Below are positions 1 to 11,566 of a stretch of DNA of 64,000 nt, one piece after another; within the stretch, counting starts at the first letter, position 1; each line of letters opens with the position of its first letter. This DNA is from Thamnidium elegans (lineage: Eukaryota > Mucoromycota > Mucoromycetes > Mucorales > Mucoraceae), in contig JAIXMG010000019.1 of the NCBI GenBank assembly GCA_025201345.1, positions 620,001 through 684,000 of the forward strand, given 5' to 3'. The notes beneath the pieces were generated by a model, which did no database searches, was not told the DNA's origin, and saw nothing but the letters and a program-made list of their open reading frames with translations. Position numbers and translations under genes: made by a program.

Positions 1-540
1 AGTCCAAAGGAGGCGGCAAAAAAACATTATTATTTTCTTCTAGTTGGTAATGTGTTGGGAAAATGTCTTGCAATTTACGACCTCTTCTTTGTTGGAGTTT
101 AATATCATTACTATCTTCTACGAAAGTATAGGTCTTTAGTAATGCTATCATTTTATACACTTGCATGCTAAAATCAATAATGTAGTCTGTAGCTAAAGTG
201 TGTTTTTCTTCAAGAGTCTCTATAAAAGCTTATTTTACGTCTTCTGGTAAATTGCTTCTGATTAAATTGAAAAAAGATACACTGCAGGTTCTATTATATT
301 CGGCTTCTTCATTGTCTACTGTACCTTTTAAAGCTTTATCTGAAGATATTTCTGGTCTAAGAACTTCATGAGCTGCTTCTACTTAAGCTATCGCCTTGGA
401 AGATGATTCGGCAAAAATATCTTGTTGACTATTATTTCAGGAAGAGCTTTCCACCGCTTTACCTCCTTTTTATAGTCAGAAGCAATGCGGTCAAAATCAT
501 TTTCAACAAGAGCAAACCAACGCTGTAATGGAATCTTTTT
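1..540 (-). pseudogene. Degraded unknown reading frame (partial, off left edge)
   Basis: A coding-like stretch on the minus strand that runs off the left edge. About 125 codons of normal composition are broken by only two in-frame stops, both TAA (383-385 and 230-232), where CAA would restore the frame. A helical-looking segment reads LATDYIIDFSMQVYKM and is followed by LLKTYTFV. A second open segment further upstream on that strand (about 440-555) lies in a different frame. I do not recognise the family. A resemblance to TE-borne hypothetical proteins of Mucorales is from memory and unverified. It lies next to the Fanzor/transposase block and is probably part of the same repeat-rich region. 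Confidence 0.35.
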
Positions 541-1014
541 TTTTCTTTTTTTTTTACACTAGATGCTCTTGTGCAAGTAAAAAAGAAAAATAAAAGAAAG
601 GGTAAATGTTAAAATGATCCCAATCCGCATTAAGTTGATAAATTCAAATTGAGTTTAAAATACACCAAGCTTTAAAGGACTTGTATATATAGTTCTCGTT
701 TGTCAAAGGCTTAGTAGTTAGCTTTGAGAAAGAAGCGTAAGAGTAAATTTGTATGTTTTCGATACGAAATTTAGTAAACAAGCTTAAGATAAAAAAGTTT
801 ATTATTTGAGACGAAAAAAAAGTATGTGCCAACCAGCCATCTTTTTTATATTACTTGTACAACTAGCTACTTGGACGAGGATAATAGTTTTTTTTTTTTT
901 GACCGCGCGCAACACTTCTCTGTCTCAAAAATTGATCTCCCCCGGTGAGATCAAAAGCAATTCAATTTCCACAATAGGATTGGTGAGTTTCATTTAGGAT
1001 AGTAGAATATCAGC

Positions 1015-1040
1015 TACAGTGCATCTATTTTAAAATCGAA
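1015..1040 (+). repeat. Left terminal repeat of Fanzor/transposase element (TA-flanked)
   Basis: TA at 1015-1016 is followed by CAGTGCATCTATTTTAAAAT. The core GTGCATCTAYTTTA recurs in the same orientation at 4223 and inverted at 5301-5313, each copy preceded by a TA or close to one. TA target sites and this kind of end are typical of Tc1/mariner-type DNA transposons. The inverted partner at 5316 makes 1015-5318 a candidate element. Confidence 0.5.
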
Positions 1041-1160
1041 TTTGTTTTATACAACGGTCATTTTTTGCGGGTTATATACTCTTACCTTTTTTTGGACAAA
1101 GTAAATAAATTTTTGGTCATTTCCAAATTAGATTGGGACAAGGTTACAAAATTGGGACAC

Positions 1161-1253
1161 AGAAGGGAATATGAGATGCAGAAGGGAATATGAGATGCAG
1201 AAGGGAATATGAGATGCAGAAGGGAATATGAGATGCAGAAGGGAATATGGGAC
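1161..1253. repeat. 19-bp minisatellite, about five copies
   Basis: Tandem copies of AGAAGGGAATATGAGATGC start at 1161, 1180, 1199 and 1218, with a partial fifth at 1237. The full copies look identical. The array lies between the Fanzor stop codon (1415) and the left terminal repeat (1017), so it is inside the presumed 3' region of the element. There are no spacers, so it is not CRISPR-like. Confidence 0.9.
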
Positions 1254-1380
1254 AGCAATAGGAAAACAGAATACAGATGCAAAAATAGGGCATATTGAGT
1301 GTTAGTATATATCAAATTTCTATTAGTCATGTATTTATATACTCTCTTACCTGTAGCAATCTTTAAGTTTTTTGTCCGAA

Positions 1381-1415
1381 GACGCGAAACAACCACGTTC
1401 TATGTGGCGCGTTGT
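1381..1415 (-). ncRNA. Candidate guide-RNA (omega-RNA-like) hairpin at Fanzor 3' end
   Basis: Starting at the Fanzor stop codon, the minus strand reads ACAAC-GCG-CCAC, a seven-base loop, then GTGG-TTGT. CCAC pairs with GTGG and ACAA with TTGT, with a bulge. TTTCGCG follows. This stretch is GC-richer than its surroundings. Known TnpB/Fanzor guide RNAs overlap or follow the 3' end of the nuclease gene. The motif GGTTGT...TTCGC also follows the Fanzor at 60-62 kb. Function is inferred from position and folding only. Confidence 0.3.
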
Positions 1416-3994
1416 CAATTTTGACGTGTAAAAATTGTTGGTCGGTTCATACCAGCCCAGATCTGGCGTGCGATGAACATCATATTTTTTGCAGCGAGGA
1501 TATCTCTATTCCAAAATATATTACAATCGTTGCAGATCAATATATTAAAGAAAGATTTGTCGTCAACTTTATGTGTTCTAAGCTTCATTTCTTTGCAATT
1601 TGGACAGACCTATTTTATAGAAGGATAATTAATTGATTTAATAAGCGCTTAATTGTATTGTAATAACTTACAGAAGAGGTCCGGAACTCATTTATATCAA
1701 GCAATAACACCTCCCCGAGGTTTTGTCTTCTTTTTAAATTCTTATAGATGACATCAGAAACGCCAACTCGTCGTCCTTTGTACTTCACATGGCTACTCCC
1801 TTTTAAACCATCACCGAAAATCACCAAAGGCATCTTTGTTCTGTCCCCTTCAACGAAATGACTTTTGTGGTTAGTCCGTCTAAAATATAAATGGATGTTA
1901 GTAAGATGATCATATACTTGGAAAATATACTATTACTTTATTTCTATTGGTAGATTGCGAGAATCGGGAGTTCATCGGTTGACCATTTTTTTTTCGCTTC
2001 CGTCTATTTGATTTTGTTTTCTTTCTTCGATTGGGGTTATATTTTTTCCCACCATTAATCAGAATATTGCAAGCTTCTTCGAGGGCACATTGCCTTCCAT
2101 AATAATTGTTCCATTTAATTGAAGCTGTTCTGAAGTCATAAAAATTAAAAAAAAAACGCCTCAAATGAGTCAGTACATATGTTAGGTGGTTGATGTAAGA
2201 ATCAACAGAAGAAGTTTTAGTCGTCGGGATTTGAGTCTCTAGATCCTTTATGCCTTGTTCGATTTTGAAGGTATCTTGTTTTCTTGCTCGATTTACAGAT
2301 CCAGAAAAGCAATAGTATTCATTTACTGTCAGAGACCTGACCTGTTCATTTCCATAATATGCCACATATGCATTCTTACGGCCAGGGTCTAGAAAACAAG
2401 GACGGAAAAAGTTTTCAATTTCGTCTGCGTTGAAATCTGCGATTTCATGATTGACTTTATCTTCTTCAAGAGTTTCTGGGACACTCCTTGCAAAAGAAAT
2501 TCTACAGGTATATCCATCAGTGTATATACTGTTCAAGAACATCCGTCTTTTCTGTCTTGGTAATTCTTGTAATTTTGTCAAGCTATTGTAATAAATATTA
2601 ATAATGATCTTAATTGGGAGAGGGGGGATTAAAAAAAACTTACTTTCTGATTTTCAGCTTGGTAAAATCGAAAGAACTGAAAAAGCAACGTGTAGCGAGT
2701 GCGAAATTTGTTTCGTTTTCTTCTCTTTGAAGCCTTGTATCAGGGGAAAAGAGTTGACAAATTTTGACCATCAATCTTTATGAACCCGCCATTTAAGACT
2801 AGGGATTTTGGAAAAAGAGAAAACAAGCGAGGCCTCTGGGGTTGTCGCATTTGTGTCTGAGGACGGACTAACTCAACCGTTTGAGCCGGCGGTTGCTCTG
2901 TTGTTTGTTCTAGTAGCTCTTCTGACTGTTCTGGCTGCGCATTTTCCTGAAGTTGTATATTGACCTGCTCATAGAATTCGATAATATAAGTCATTATCGA
3001 TAGAACAATGAACGGGTTTTTGGTCACTTCTTCTCTTGAAAGTGGGAGCCGAGGGCTCTGTTTTCTAACTGGCTGAATGATATCGTTTAAAAATGCCTGT
3101 AGATTTGGTGCACTATTAAGACCATCTTGTGTAATAAAATCTTCTGGCATATCTGACCTTGTGTCGTTCTTTAAGACTTCATCTAAGACATAATCATATA
3201 CAATCTTTTTTACAAGTGGCATTTTAATATTCTTATAAATAAAGTTCATGAGTATAATAGTTATGTAAACTAGTATTTTTGTTAATACTTACAGTATACT
3301 CCTGCTTTAGTCTGTATATAAAATAGTTTCCAATATACGTTTCATAATTTTCCACGTAGAAGTTGTTATAGGCAGTAGCTACAGTATCACAAGCAGAAAA
3401 CAATTTGGCCATACCCTACTAGACCTTCTTTCAACTAAAAGATTGACATTTTCTAACGCTTGTAAATGGTTATAGGCTTCTTGAATGCCAGGAAGTCTTG
3501 GATAAAAGTTTTGTAGTTCTTCAATGGTGATTTTCCCATAAATTAATCTACAAACTCTGTACCAGAAGTTTTTTTTCAAATATATCATTTGAGAGATACT
3601 CGACATTGTTGTTTGCATTATTTAAAATATAATAATTAACTAAAAGCTGTGCTTTATAAACAACCTCTCGTAAAAATGAAGACTGTGTAATTATTCTCTC
3701 TTGATATTCTAATAGTTTGTTCGGATTCCCTTCATCTTGCCTGATGAATGATTTAAGCGTTATAGAAACGGTATACAATTGATAAGAAGTAGGGAAAGCC
3801 ATTCCTAATCTTTCTTTGATAGTATATTCATGGTTGGGACATAAACGAGAAGCAGAAGTAGTATGACCAGGTTGGCCACAGGACTTGCAAACAGGTCCAG
3901 AAGATGAAGAATCCTGTTCTATTCTTCTTCTTTTTCTTGCATCCGCCTTGGCTTTTTTCTCCTCTGGTGTGTCTTTTTTTCTTTTCTGAGTCAA
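1415..3994 (-). pseudogene. Fanzor (eukaryotic TnpB-like RuvC nuclease), frame-broken copy 1
   Basis: Fanzors are eukaryotic relatives of TnpB, RNA-guided DNA nucleases carried on transposons. Exons read on the minus strand are about 3994-3293, 3231-2644, 2582-1937, 1879-1672 and 1609-1415, all with GT-AG junctions. An N-terminal zinc-knuckle-like motif (CKSCGQPGH, then CPN) lies near 3893-3833. RuvC-I is FLDPGRKNAYVAYYG (about 2400). RuvC-II is LLDINEFRTS (about 1700). The Zn finger is VCPNC ... CNDC, and RuvC-III is FWNRDILAAKNM. The catalytic D, E and D are all present. Three frame breaks occur: a run of eight A near 3560, a site near 3412, and CCCC near 2745. Each is a one-base change in or beside a short homopolymer. 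No ATG opens the first exon. An upstream exon starting at 4173 (MRPIIYPETEEL, then a TAA) is possible. The C-terminal half is intact. Confidence 0.8.
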
Positions 3995-4218
3995 TATAGC
4001 AGTTAGATAAAGTTATCAATATGATCAATAAAATTCACAGAAACTGTTATAGTTCAATGTTACCTCTTCTTCTATTGCTAGATTGCCTTTCCTCTCCAAC
4101 ACGTACCTGAAACTTCTGTTGCTTTTTATTTCGGAATTAGTTCTTCTGTTTCAGGATAGATAATAGGACGCATTAAGATATTTAGGTAAAAAAAAAAAAA
4201 AAAAGAAAGAGAAAAACA

Positions 4219-4245
4219 TAACGTGCATCTACTTTATAATAAACT
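4219..4245 (+). repeat. Internal terminal repeat, left end of transposase unit
   Basis: TA at 4219-4220 is followed by ACGTGCATCTACTTTATAA. It matches the inverted copy ending at 5316 over CGTGCATCTACTTTATAA and is in direct orientation with the repeat at 1017. The two copies at 4221 and 5316 enclose the truncated transposase (about 1.1 kb) and both sit beside TA. It lies immediately upstream of the Fanzor on the minus strand. Confidence 0.6.
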
Positions 4246-4268
4246 TTTTGGAATTACAATTCCGACTC

Positions 4269-4990
4269 CTAATATGGATATTGGCATTTAAAACTGCCTT
4301 TTTGAAGCTTTGAGAACTCTTTTACGAGAGAAAATGCCTCAGCAACATCTTTTTCGTTACTGTAAGCTTCAATGTACCGGAAGCTTTTGTTGAAGTAACG
4401 ACGGATTTGCAAAGGGATCTCTCCAGGTTGGTTCACGCTATCAAGAAAACTATTGATGTTGTTATCGAGAGAGCGGAAATTGTAGTTACAATTCCGTCTC
4501 GCTATTTTTTTGCTGGCTCTCCAGAAACGTTCAATGGGGTTACATTCACAATGATGCCGAGGGTAAAGTTCGAAAATATGACCTGCTTTTTCAATAGCTT
4601 CAGCCAAGATTGATTTTTGCTCTATGAAATCAGGCTGACTGCCAAGCAAATGAACCGCACAACATTCATGGTTGGCAGCTTCTACATTGTTGCAATATCT
4701 GTTTTGACTACCGAACAAATTTCTTTGTGTTAATATTTCTTTAATACCTATGAAATATGTTTTTATCTCATTATTCTATTTTTTAAATAAATCAAACGAG
4801 TTAAACGAAAATTTCTATATATATATAATTTGAAATCTAAGAATGGATAATTATAAACTTACGGGAATGAACGTTTTTCATAATTGCATCAAATTTCACA
4901 ACTTTATCAGCCCTGGAAATTTTGCTAAATCTAAGCTTTTGTAGCTCGGGGGTAGTTGAAATTTCTTTCAACGTAAAAACTTTGACGTTT
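4269..4990 (-). pseudogene. Truncated DDE-superfamily transposase
   Basis: The exon at 4718-4269 encodes the C-terminal half of a DDE endonuclease. It has QPDFIEQKSIL, GHIFELYPRHHCECNPIERFW with the conserved final Glu, and then IRRYFNKSFRYIEAY. This is the pattern of the fungal 'YPK.HCE.N.IE..W' DDE transposases. A probable upstream exon (about 4990-4863, VKVFTLKEISTTPELQKL ... MKNVHS) joins through a GTAAGT...CATAG intron to GIKEILTQRNLFGSQ. The N-terminal part with the first catalytic Asp was not found before the terminal repeat at 5316, so this copy looks 5'-truncated. It is on the same strand as, and upstream of, the Fanzor, so the order is transposase then Fanzor. Confidence 0.75.
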
Positions 4991-5296
4991 CTCTACACTT
5001 AAATGTTTATGTTGCGTAGATAAATTTATTACTGTATATTTAAACGCAGGTATGTGATATTATTGGGCCGTAATACTAATTTGGGGAGGTCATTTGTAGA
5101 CTTCTCTGCCTAAAGAGCCAAACTTCAAATCGATATTTTTCACGAAAAAAACCACAAAGACAAAAAAACACTTCGGCATATCTCTTTGTGATCTTATTTA
5201 TAATGTTAAACTGCAATTAATTTATGTTAAAAGTGTTTTGCCGTCGAGTATTATAGAAAATAAAAAAATACGAAAAATCGGAGTTAGTAGAGTTTT

Positions 5297-5318
5297 TATA
5301 AAGTAGATGCACGCTAAT
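5297..5318 (-). repeat. Right terminal inverted repeat (TA-flanked)
   Basis: Read on the minus strand from 5316 it gives GCGTGCATCTACTTTATAA, the inverted match of the copy at 4221 and a weaker match of the copy at 1017. TA follows at 5317-5318 on the plus strand, as expected for a TA target-site duplication. Confidence 0.6.
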
Positions 5319-8300
5319 TCAAAATAGTAATTATAATAATAACAATAAGTCACAAGATTATATATGTAGAGTGAAATAAACACAGGGCATCTTTAACTGA
5401 CTCTCAAAGATATTTTCATATACTTCTATTTCATTCTAGCGTGCTTTCACAATTAAGTTACAAGCAAGCTATTTATATATATATATTTAAACCGTTGATA
5501 TTAGGTAGTGTTTATAGCTGCGGTACGTAACTGAAGCGTTAACAGAGGTTTCTCATTTAAATACAAGACATATTTTTGTATGAATCCCATTTTCTTTACA
5601 AAAACAATATACTCCTTATATACTGCTCTGTAGTTTCATTTATTACCACTTGCAGTCTCTAGACTTATTAAATTCTCGAGTAAATTAATTATTTCATAAT
5701 GCATGAAAACTAGGTCTAGTAGCTGCAACTTAACCAAAGTTGTATCAAAAAGGCCATACTTACGCAAACCTAGAAATGCTCCAGTTACAAGTACTTCCTG
5801 GTCTTGTGTCACCATTAGGTCAGTCTGCATCACAGGCTCATGCGTTCTTGAAAGCTTAGACCATTCTTAAGCAACCTGATCAGATCAATACAGTGATTCT
5901 ACTGCCAATTTAAGAATTTGATAATAATAATAAAAAAAAATGAGGAGTATAAAGAACTATTTTTGTGCTTTTAATGAAAAAATGTAGCTTGAAATTCGAA
6001 CTTAAATTCGCAGACTCTTACAAAATAAAATTGCTTATAATTATAATGAATCTCAAAGGGCTTTGTTTTTATCACGGATAATGTTAAAAGTCTGGACAAA
6101 ACTAGCTACCGCATACGATATTCCTGCTAAGCATCTTCTGGGTCCGATACAATGAAGCTGACAACAATAATGGTAATATAAATAAACTGAAAAAAAAATG
6201 TTGTCCCCTTTTTTTCTTTTTTTCTTTTTCTTTACGCATTATTATTTATAATTATATAATGGTAATAATACATAACATATTATACTTTAACTAATAGTCT
6301 TAATATTAATACATTCATGGTAGATCGTATGATGGCTCTCTTCTAATATTGATGGCTATTTATGTGTGAATGACTTCTTGGTTGCACTTCCGTATTAAAA
6401 GGTTACTTTATACTGACTACTGTTACGCTTCTACTGCTGAATTTTGGGCCGAGTGATGGTATACTTGAACTAAGGACTGGCCCTTAATAATTCTGTCCTT
6501 GCTGTTAAATGTTTTTTCTTGCTTGTAAATATCATCACTTGTTGGTAATGTTCTCTGATTATTTTTGAAAAAAGGTTGTCACTTTCCCTTTCTTTCATTA
6601 ATCATTTATTTTGATTTATAATAGGTATGTATGCATTTGATTACTTAAGCTACTTTAAATAGTTTTTGTTTATTGCAGATGCGTGGTTCTGCTCATATTA
6701 AGAAAGGAAATCAAAAGTAAGTGTCGCATGTACAAGGCGTCGCAAAAAGTTAACATTTCCTTCTACTTTTGTACGGTTATTCAAGATCACCAAGGCGTCT
6801 CTTGTTACTATTAACGTGCTCAAAAAATGTGACGGTGGGCCTTTTCACGGCTGATGTGCTTCTTAAGACTGGTATTTATTCAAGACCTACAAGGTTCCCC
6901 CCTCCTATCACTCTTTGGAAAAGGTTTAATTAAGTCTGTGGTTCATTTATGGTTTAACTTGCTGTGTTTCTTCAAGGCTAATGTTCATCACTATTCACAA
7001 AAATATTTCCCCTCTCATTGGTTCAAGACTGGTGTCGTACTCAAGACCTCTGGTGTTTCTATCCCTCCCCCCCCCCTCAAGGCTGGGGCATTTAAATAAC
7101 ATTCTGTTAGCTCGCACTGAACTAAACACAATTTATATCGCTTGCTTTAAGGTGCTTCTCTTTGGAATGCTTTATGAACGCGTAAGTGATTTTTCATCCT
7201 GATATGTCTAACATATTTTAATATATGTATCATTGGAGTTACCAAATGATCGCATACGATGTATTTGTAACTGGTTACAAACTGATTTTTTTTAGTAGTA
7301 TTCTGTTTATCTTACAGGCTGGTTGGTGCAAATGTCTTCAAAACAATAAAGTACTGCTTACGCTGGACCTCTGGCTAGGATACGGATGCTTCTAAAGAAA
7401 GTGACGCTGAAGTTATTTTAATCATCGTACCAAACACGGTTTCCTCTGCCGAGGATTTATTTTATTACAGGTAAAAAAAGGAGTTGGGAGAGAGTGAGGA
7501 ACATTTAAAAACTTTAAATTGCTTTTTTTTCTAAAAATAAATTAAAAAAAATCGTATGAGAATATTAAATGAACTGTCAATATCCCTTGTGTACTGTGTA
7601 GCAAAGCCGTCATTTTTCGTTAAAAATGGTAACACCTTAATATACGTATTAAAATACCTCCAAGTGATAGTGAACTTTTACGAGTTCGATACTTTGACTT
7701 AAGCATGCATGGAGGGATAGTCTTTGTCATTGTACAAGTTATTAGTATCGTTGGTAATAAAATCTAGTGGATTAGTGGACATCACTTTTGGTCTCATTAT
7801 CTATGTTTGGTAATAGGATCTAGTAATATATGCTACACATAATATAGGAAGAAAGATGTTATACAGTGACGGGTTCAAATGGTTCATAAGATATATAGGT
7901 CGTTTGAGCCGAGTTTTGTAATGATCCTCACTGAGAATAACTGTATACTCAAAATACATTACAAGTTTATATATGTATATACTTAATAAATATATATATA
8001 TATATATATTTATACTACATATCTTAATACCAATAAATTTTATCTAGTTTTTTTTGGTAGATTTAACACTTTATCTGAAAATAAAAACGACGTTTCACGA
8101 AATCTGGAATAACTACAGGCACCACAACACAGTAATGTACATCACAAAAGAAGTTGCGGATTTAATTATCCTTCTCTTGACGTACTAACCAACACAATTT
8201 ATTTATAAAAAAAAAATTCGTCGCCTAACAGAAACTGTTTTTTTTTTGGTTTTAGCGTGATTAGTTAATATTTTCATAATCAAACTCCCAAAGCTCTTTA

Positions 8301-9005
8301 TACCTTTGGAAAGAGAACTTAATTCTTCGAAAAAAGTTACATATAGTAAAAACCTCTTCTCCCCCCAAAAAGCTGTAACTGTTATCGCTCACTAGATCGA
8401 CCATTTTTTTGGTAACTTTCTTTAAAAATCGAAAAAAATCGAATCTGATAGTACCTTAAATGATTCTGCACCTTTTTTTTTTTTTTTTTTTCATAAATCG
8501 GTGATAATAGCCTAGTTTTTATAATGATCCACGGAGAAATAAACCGTAATACAAAAGTAGATAAAAAAAAAAGTGTAAATTAACATTTTCAAAAGAATTA
8601 TTTACAGAACAAGAGTTCTTTTTGTTCGCACCCCCCTATCAAAGGTTTTTTAAAGTTTTTATCTGACATTTAAGTATGACTGTCACTTCTATGACACTTT
8701 ATCTTGGGAAAAAAAGTAGTTATCAATTGATATGCCAATATAATAATTTTCTTGTATAACCATGGGAGAAAATTATGGTAATCTAATCACGTTGAATAAA
8801 AATTGTTTTTGGAACTTTCGGTGAACATTGTCCTTTTGAAATAGATCAAATTTGTATATAATTTGTTATTATCAATTTAGTTTTTGATCGTTATCGCAAA
8901 AGCATCTTAATTAACAATAAACGCGAGTATTATGTAATAACATTAAATTCAGCAAAAAATAATAAATTTTTTCTCTTGTCGCGTGCTCCTTTTCTTTAGA
9001 AAACC

Positions 9006-9050
<45 letters not shown>

Positions 9051-9952
9051 TATATTTTCTGATTTAATCTACTAAATGATTCTGGTGTAATATCCCTTAT
9101 CAAATGATGTAATCTGTTTGATTACTCTAGTTTTGTGCCCATGAGAAATCCGAGAGCTTTTTCCAAGAGACCTTTATTTGCATGATCGAAAGTAAACATT
9201 GATAAAAAAACACGTAATGTCAAACTTTACTTGTCTTTTTTAGGTTAAAAAAAGACAAGACAAAAATCATACGGGGCTAAAATAAAAATCACGTTAATAA
9301 AATCATATATTTATATCCAAAACCTACATTCGTTTAATTCCCTCCCCCAAAAGGCCACGTTTATTCGGGCTTTTTTTTTTTTTCTTTTATCGGATTAAAA
9401 AAAACACTATCGGATATGATCTCTTACCCTTAATTTTTTTCATAATTGAGCGGACTCACGGAGTTTTGATTTACTTTTTTTTTAAAAAAAAAAGTTTTTT
9501 TTCTTGTACAGCAAAAAATAATAATTGCATTATAAGAATTATTAAATAAGAAAAGAGAGTAATACGTTTAGTTTTGAAACTGGGATCAATCGTTATATAA
9601 GTGTGCGGGGGGAGAATAAGAATTTTTTTTATGCCCACAAAAAAAATTACCCATTTTTACCATAATTTTCCCACCAAACTGTAGTACAATCAACCAAGTA
9701 AATTTGGCGATACACAAGAAAAAAGAGAGGAAAAAGATAACTTTAGATTGACTTTTTAGACGCGCTCATGATAATAAAAATGATCAATTGGAGATTGAAT
9801 TGATGTAAAACCCCTGTGGAATACGATAAGATGTCTTGCGGATTATATAATTTTTTTGTTTTTATTATATATATAACCACAAAAAAAAAAAAAAAAACTT
9901 TCCTATTTCTTCTTTTCTTGTTTTTTTTTAATTATAATTATAATAAAAAAAA
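5319..9952. other. Gene-poor AT-rich region with fragments
   Basis: No convincing gene. A 65-codon minus-strand frame (5833-5636, GAFLGLRKYGLFDTTLVKL) looks protein-like, but I cannot assign it and it has no good flanking exons. There is an AT dinucleotide run near 7988-8010 and a pure T run at 9009-9049 (41 nt). The last 600 nt are the A/T-rich upstream region of pyruvate kinase. Confidence 0.5.
7319..7471 (+). pseudogene. Possible degenerate exon, family unknown
   Basis: After a good acceptor (TTATCTTACAG), one frame stays open for about 50 codons apart from a single TAG. It reads KLVGANVFKTIKYCLRW and then ESDAEVILIIVPNTVSSAED, and ends at TACAG|GTAAAA. A possible preceding exon (ATGCGTGGTTCTGCTC, near 6680) ends at a GTAAGT. 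The composition is protein-like, but I recognise no family. Confidence 0.2.
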
Positions 9953-11566
9953 ATGTTCACCGACAATAAGATTGCTCAGCCTCCAATTCAATTCCCCATG
10001 CAATGGGTCGCCAACATGGATGTTGATATTCAACCCAAGGCAGCTCGTAAAACATCTATTATCTGTACTATTGGTCCCAAAACCAACAATGTCGATAAGC
10101 TTACTGAATTAATTGATGCCGGTATGAACATTGTTCGTATGAACTTTTCTCATGGTGATTATGGTTACCACAAGTCTGTTCTTGATAACGCTCGTGCTGC
10201 TGCTTCCAGTAAGTATAAAAAAAAAAAAATGAAATAATAATTTTTTTTTAACAAATAAATTTTTTTTTTTCATAGATCGTCCCGATAAGGTCATTGCTAT
10301 TGCCCTCGATACTAAGGGTCCCGAGATTCGTACTGGTATGATGGCCAACGATGTTGAAGTATCTATTCCCAAGGGTCATGAAATGAACATTACCACTGAC
10401 GAAAAGTACGCCAATGCTTGTGATGGTGAAAACATGTATGTTGATTATAAGAACTTACCCAAGGTTATTGAAGTTGGTAAGAATATTTTTGTTGATGATG
10501 GTGTTCTTTCCTTCAAGGTTATTTCCAAGGGAGAAGATTATGTTCGTGTACAAGCCGAGAACAACGGTAAGCTCTGTTCCAAGAAGGGTGTTAACCTTCC
10601 CAAGACTGCTGTTGATCTTCCTGCTCTTTCCGAAAAGGGATAAGAATGATCTTAGATTTGGTGTTGAAAACGGTGTTGATATGATTTTTGCATCATTCAT
10701 TCGTCGTGCACAAGATGTTAAGGATATTCGTCGTGTTCTTGGTGATAAGGGAAAAGAACGTCAAGATTATTAGTAAGATTGAGAACCATCAAGGTATTGT
10801 TAACTTTGATGAAATTCTTGCTGAAACTGACGGTGTTATGATTGCTCGTGGTGATATGGGTATTGAAATTCCTTGTGAACGTGTATTTGTTGCTCAAAAG
10901 ATGATGATCGCCAAGTGTAACTTGGTTGGTAAGCCCGTTGCTTGTGCCACTCAAATGCTCGAATCTATGACTTTCAACCCTCGTCCTACTCGTGCTGAAG
11001 TTTTCTGATGTTGCTAACGCTGTTCTTGATGGTGCTGATCTTGTTATGCTTTCTGGTGAGACTGCTAAAGGTTCTTATCCTCTTGAAGCAGTTAACACTA
11101 TGGCTACCACATGTGAACTTGCTGAATCTGTCATTGTTATGCTCCCCTTCTTTAACCAACTTCGTGGTTTAACCTCTTGGCCTACTGATACAACTGAGAC
11201 TGTTGCTTGTGCTGCTGTCTCTGCTGCTGCTGAACAAAATGCAGGTGCCATTATTGTACTTTCCAAATCTGGTCATTCTGCTCGTCTTGCATCCAAGTAT
11301 AGACCTGCTCAACCTATTATCCTTGTTACCCGTGAAGAACAAACTGCTCGTCAATCTCATCTTCATCGTGGTGTTTTTCCCTTTGTATACTCTGGTGATG
11401 TTGCATCCAAGTGGGATGAAGATGTTGAATCTCGTATCAAGTGGGGTATTCAACAAGGTAAGAAGTCTGGTCTTATCAAATCTAATGATCCTGTTGTCAT
11501 CGTTCAAGGTTGGAAAGGGTGGTCTTGGTAAACACAAACACTGTCCGTGTTTTGATTGCCCCATAA
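9953..11566 (+). CDS. Pyruvate kinase (frame-broken in this sequence)
   Basis: Converts phosphoenolpyruvate and ADP to pyruvate and ATP, the last step of glycolysis, in the cytosol. Exon 1 is 9953-10208 and exon 2 starts at 10276. Family motifs include [55 protein letters not shown], the catalytic-Lys region [23 protein letters not shown] and [16 protein letters not shown]. The C-terminal domain ends in the expected VRVLIAP at 11563. Five single-base insertions at short homopolymers break the frame: GGG 10637-10639, AAAA 10752-10755, TTTT 11001-11004, AAA/GGG 11514-11519 and AAA 11530-11532. Between them every segment matches the family with no lost motif. This suggests consensus errors or very recent inactivation. 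If functional, the protein is about 510 residues. The start ATG follows a T/A-rich leader. Confidence 0.9.

Noticed and set aside
1161..1253. Possible CRISPR-like array
   Set aside because: The 19-bp units abut with no spacers; this is a minisatellite, and the genome is fungal.
10637..11532. Programmed frameshifting in pyruvate kinase
   Set aside because: Five separate shifts, all at short homopolymers, with no slippery heptamer or conserved precedent in this family.
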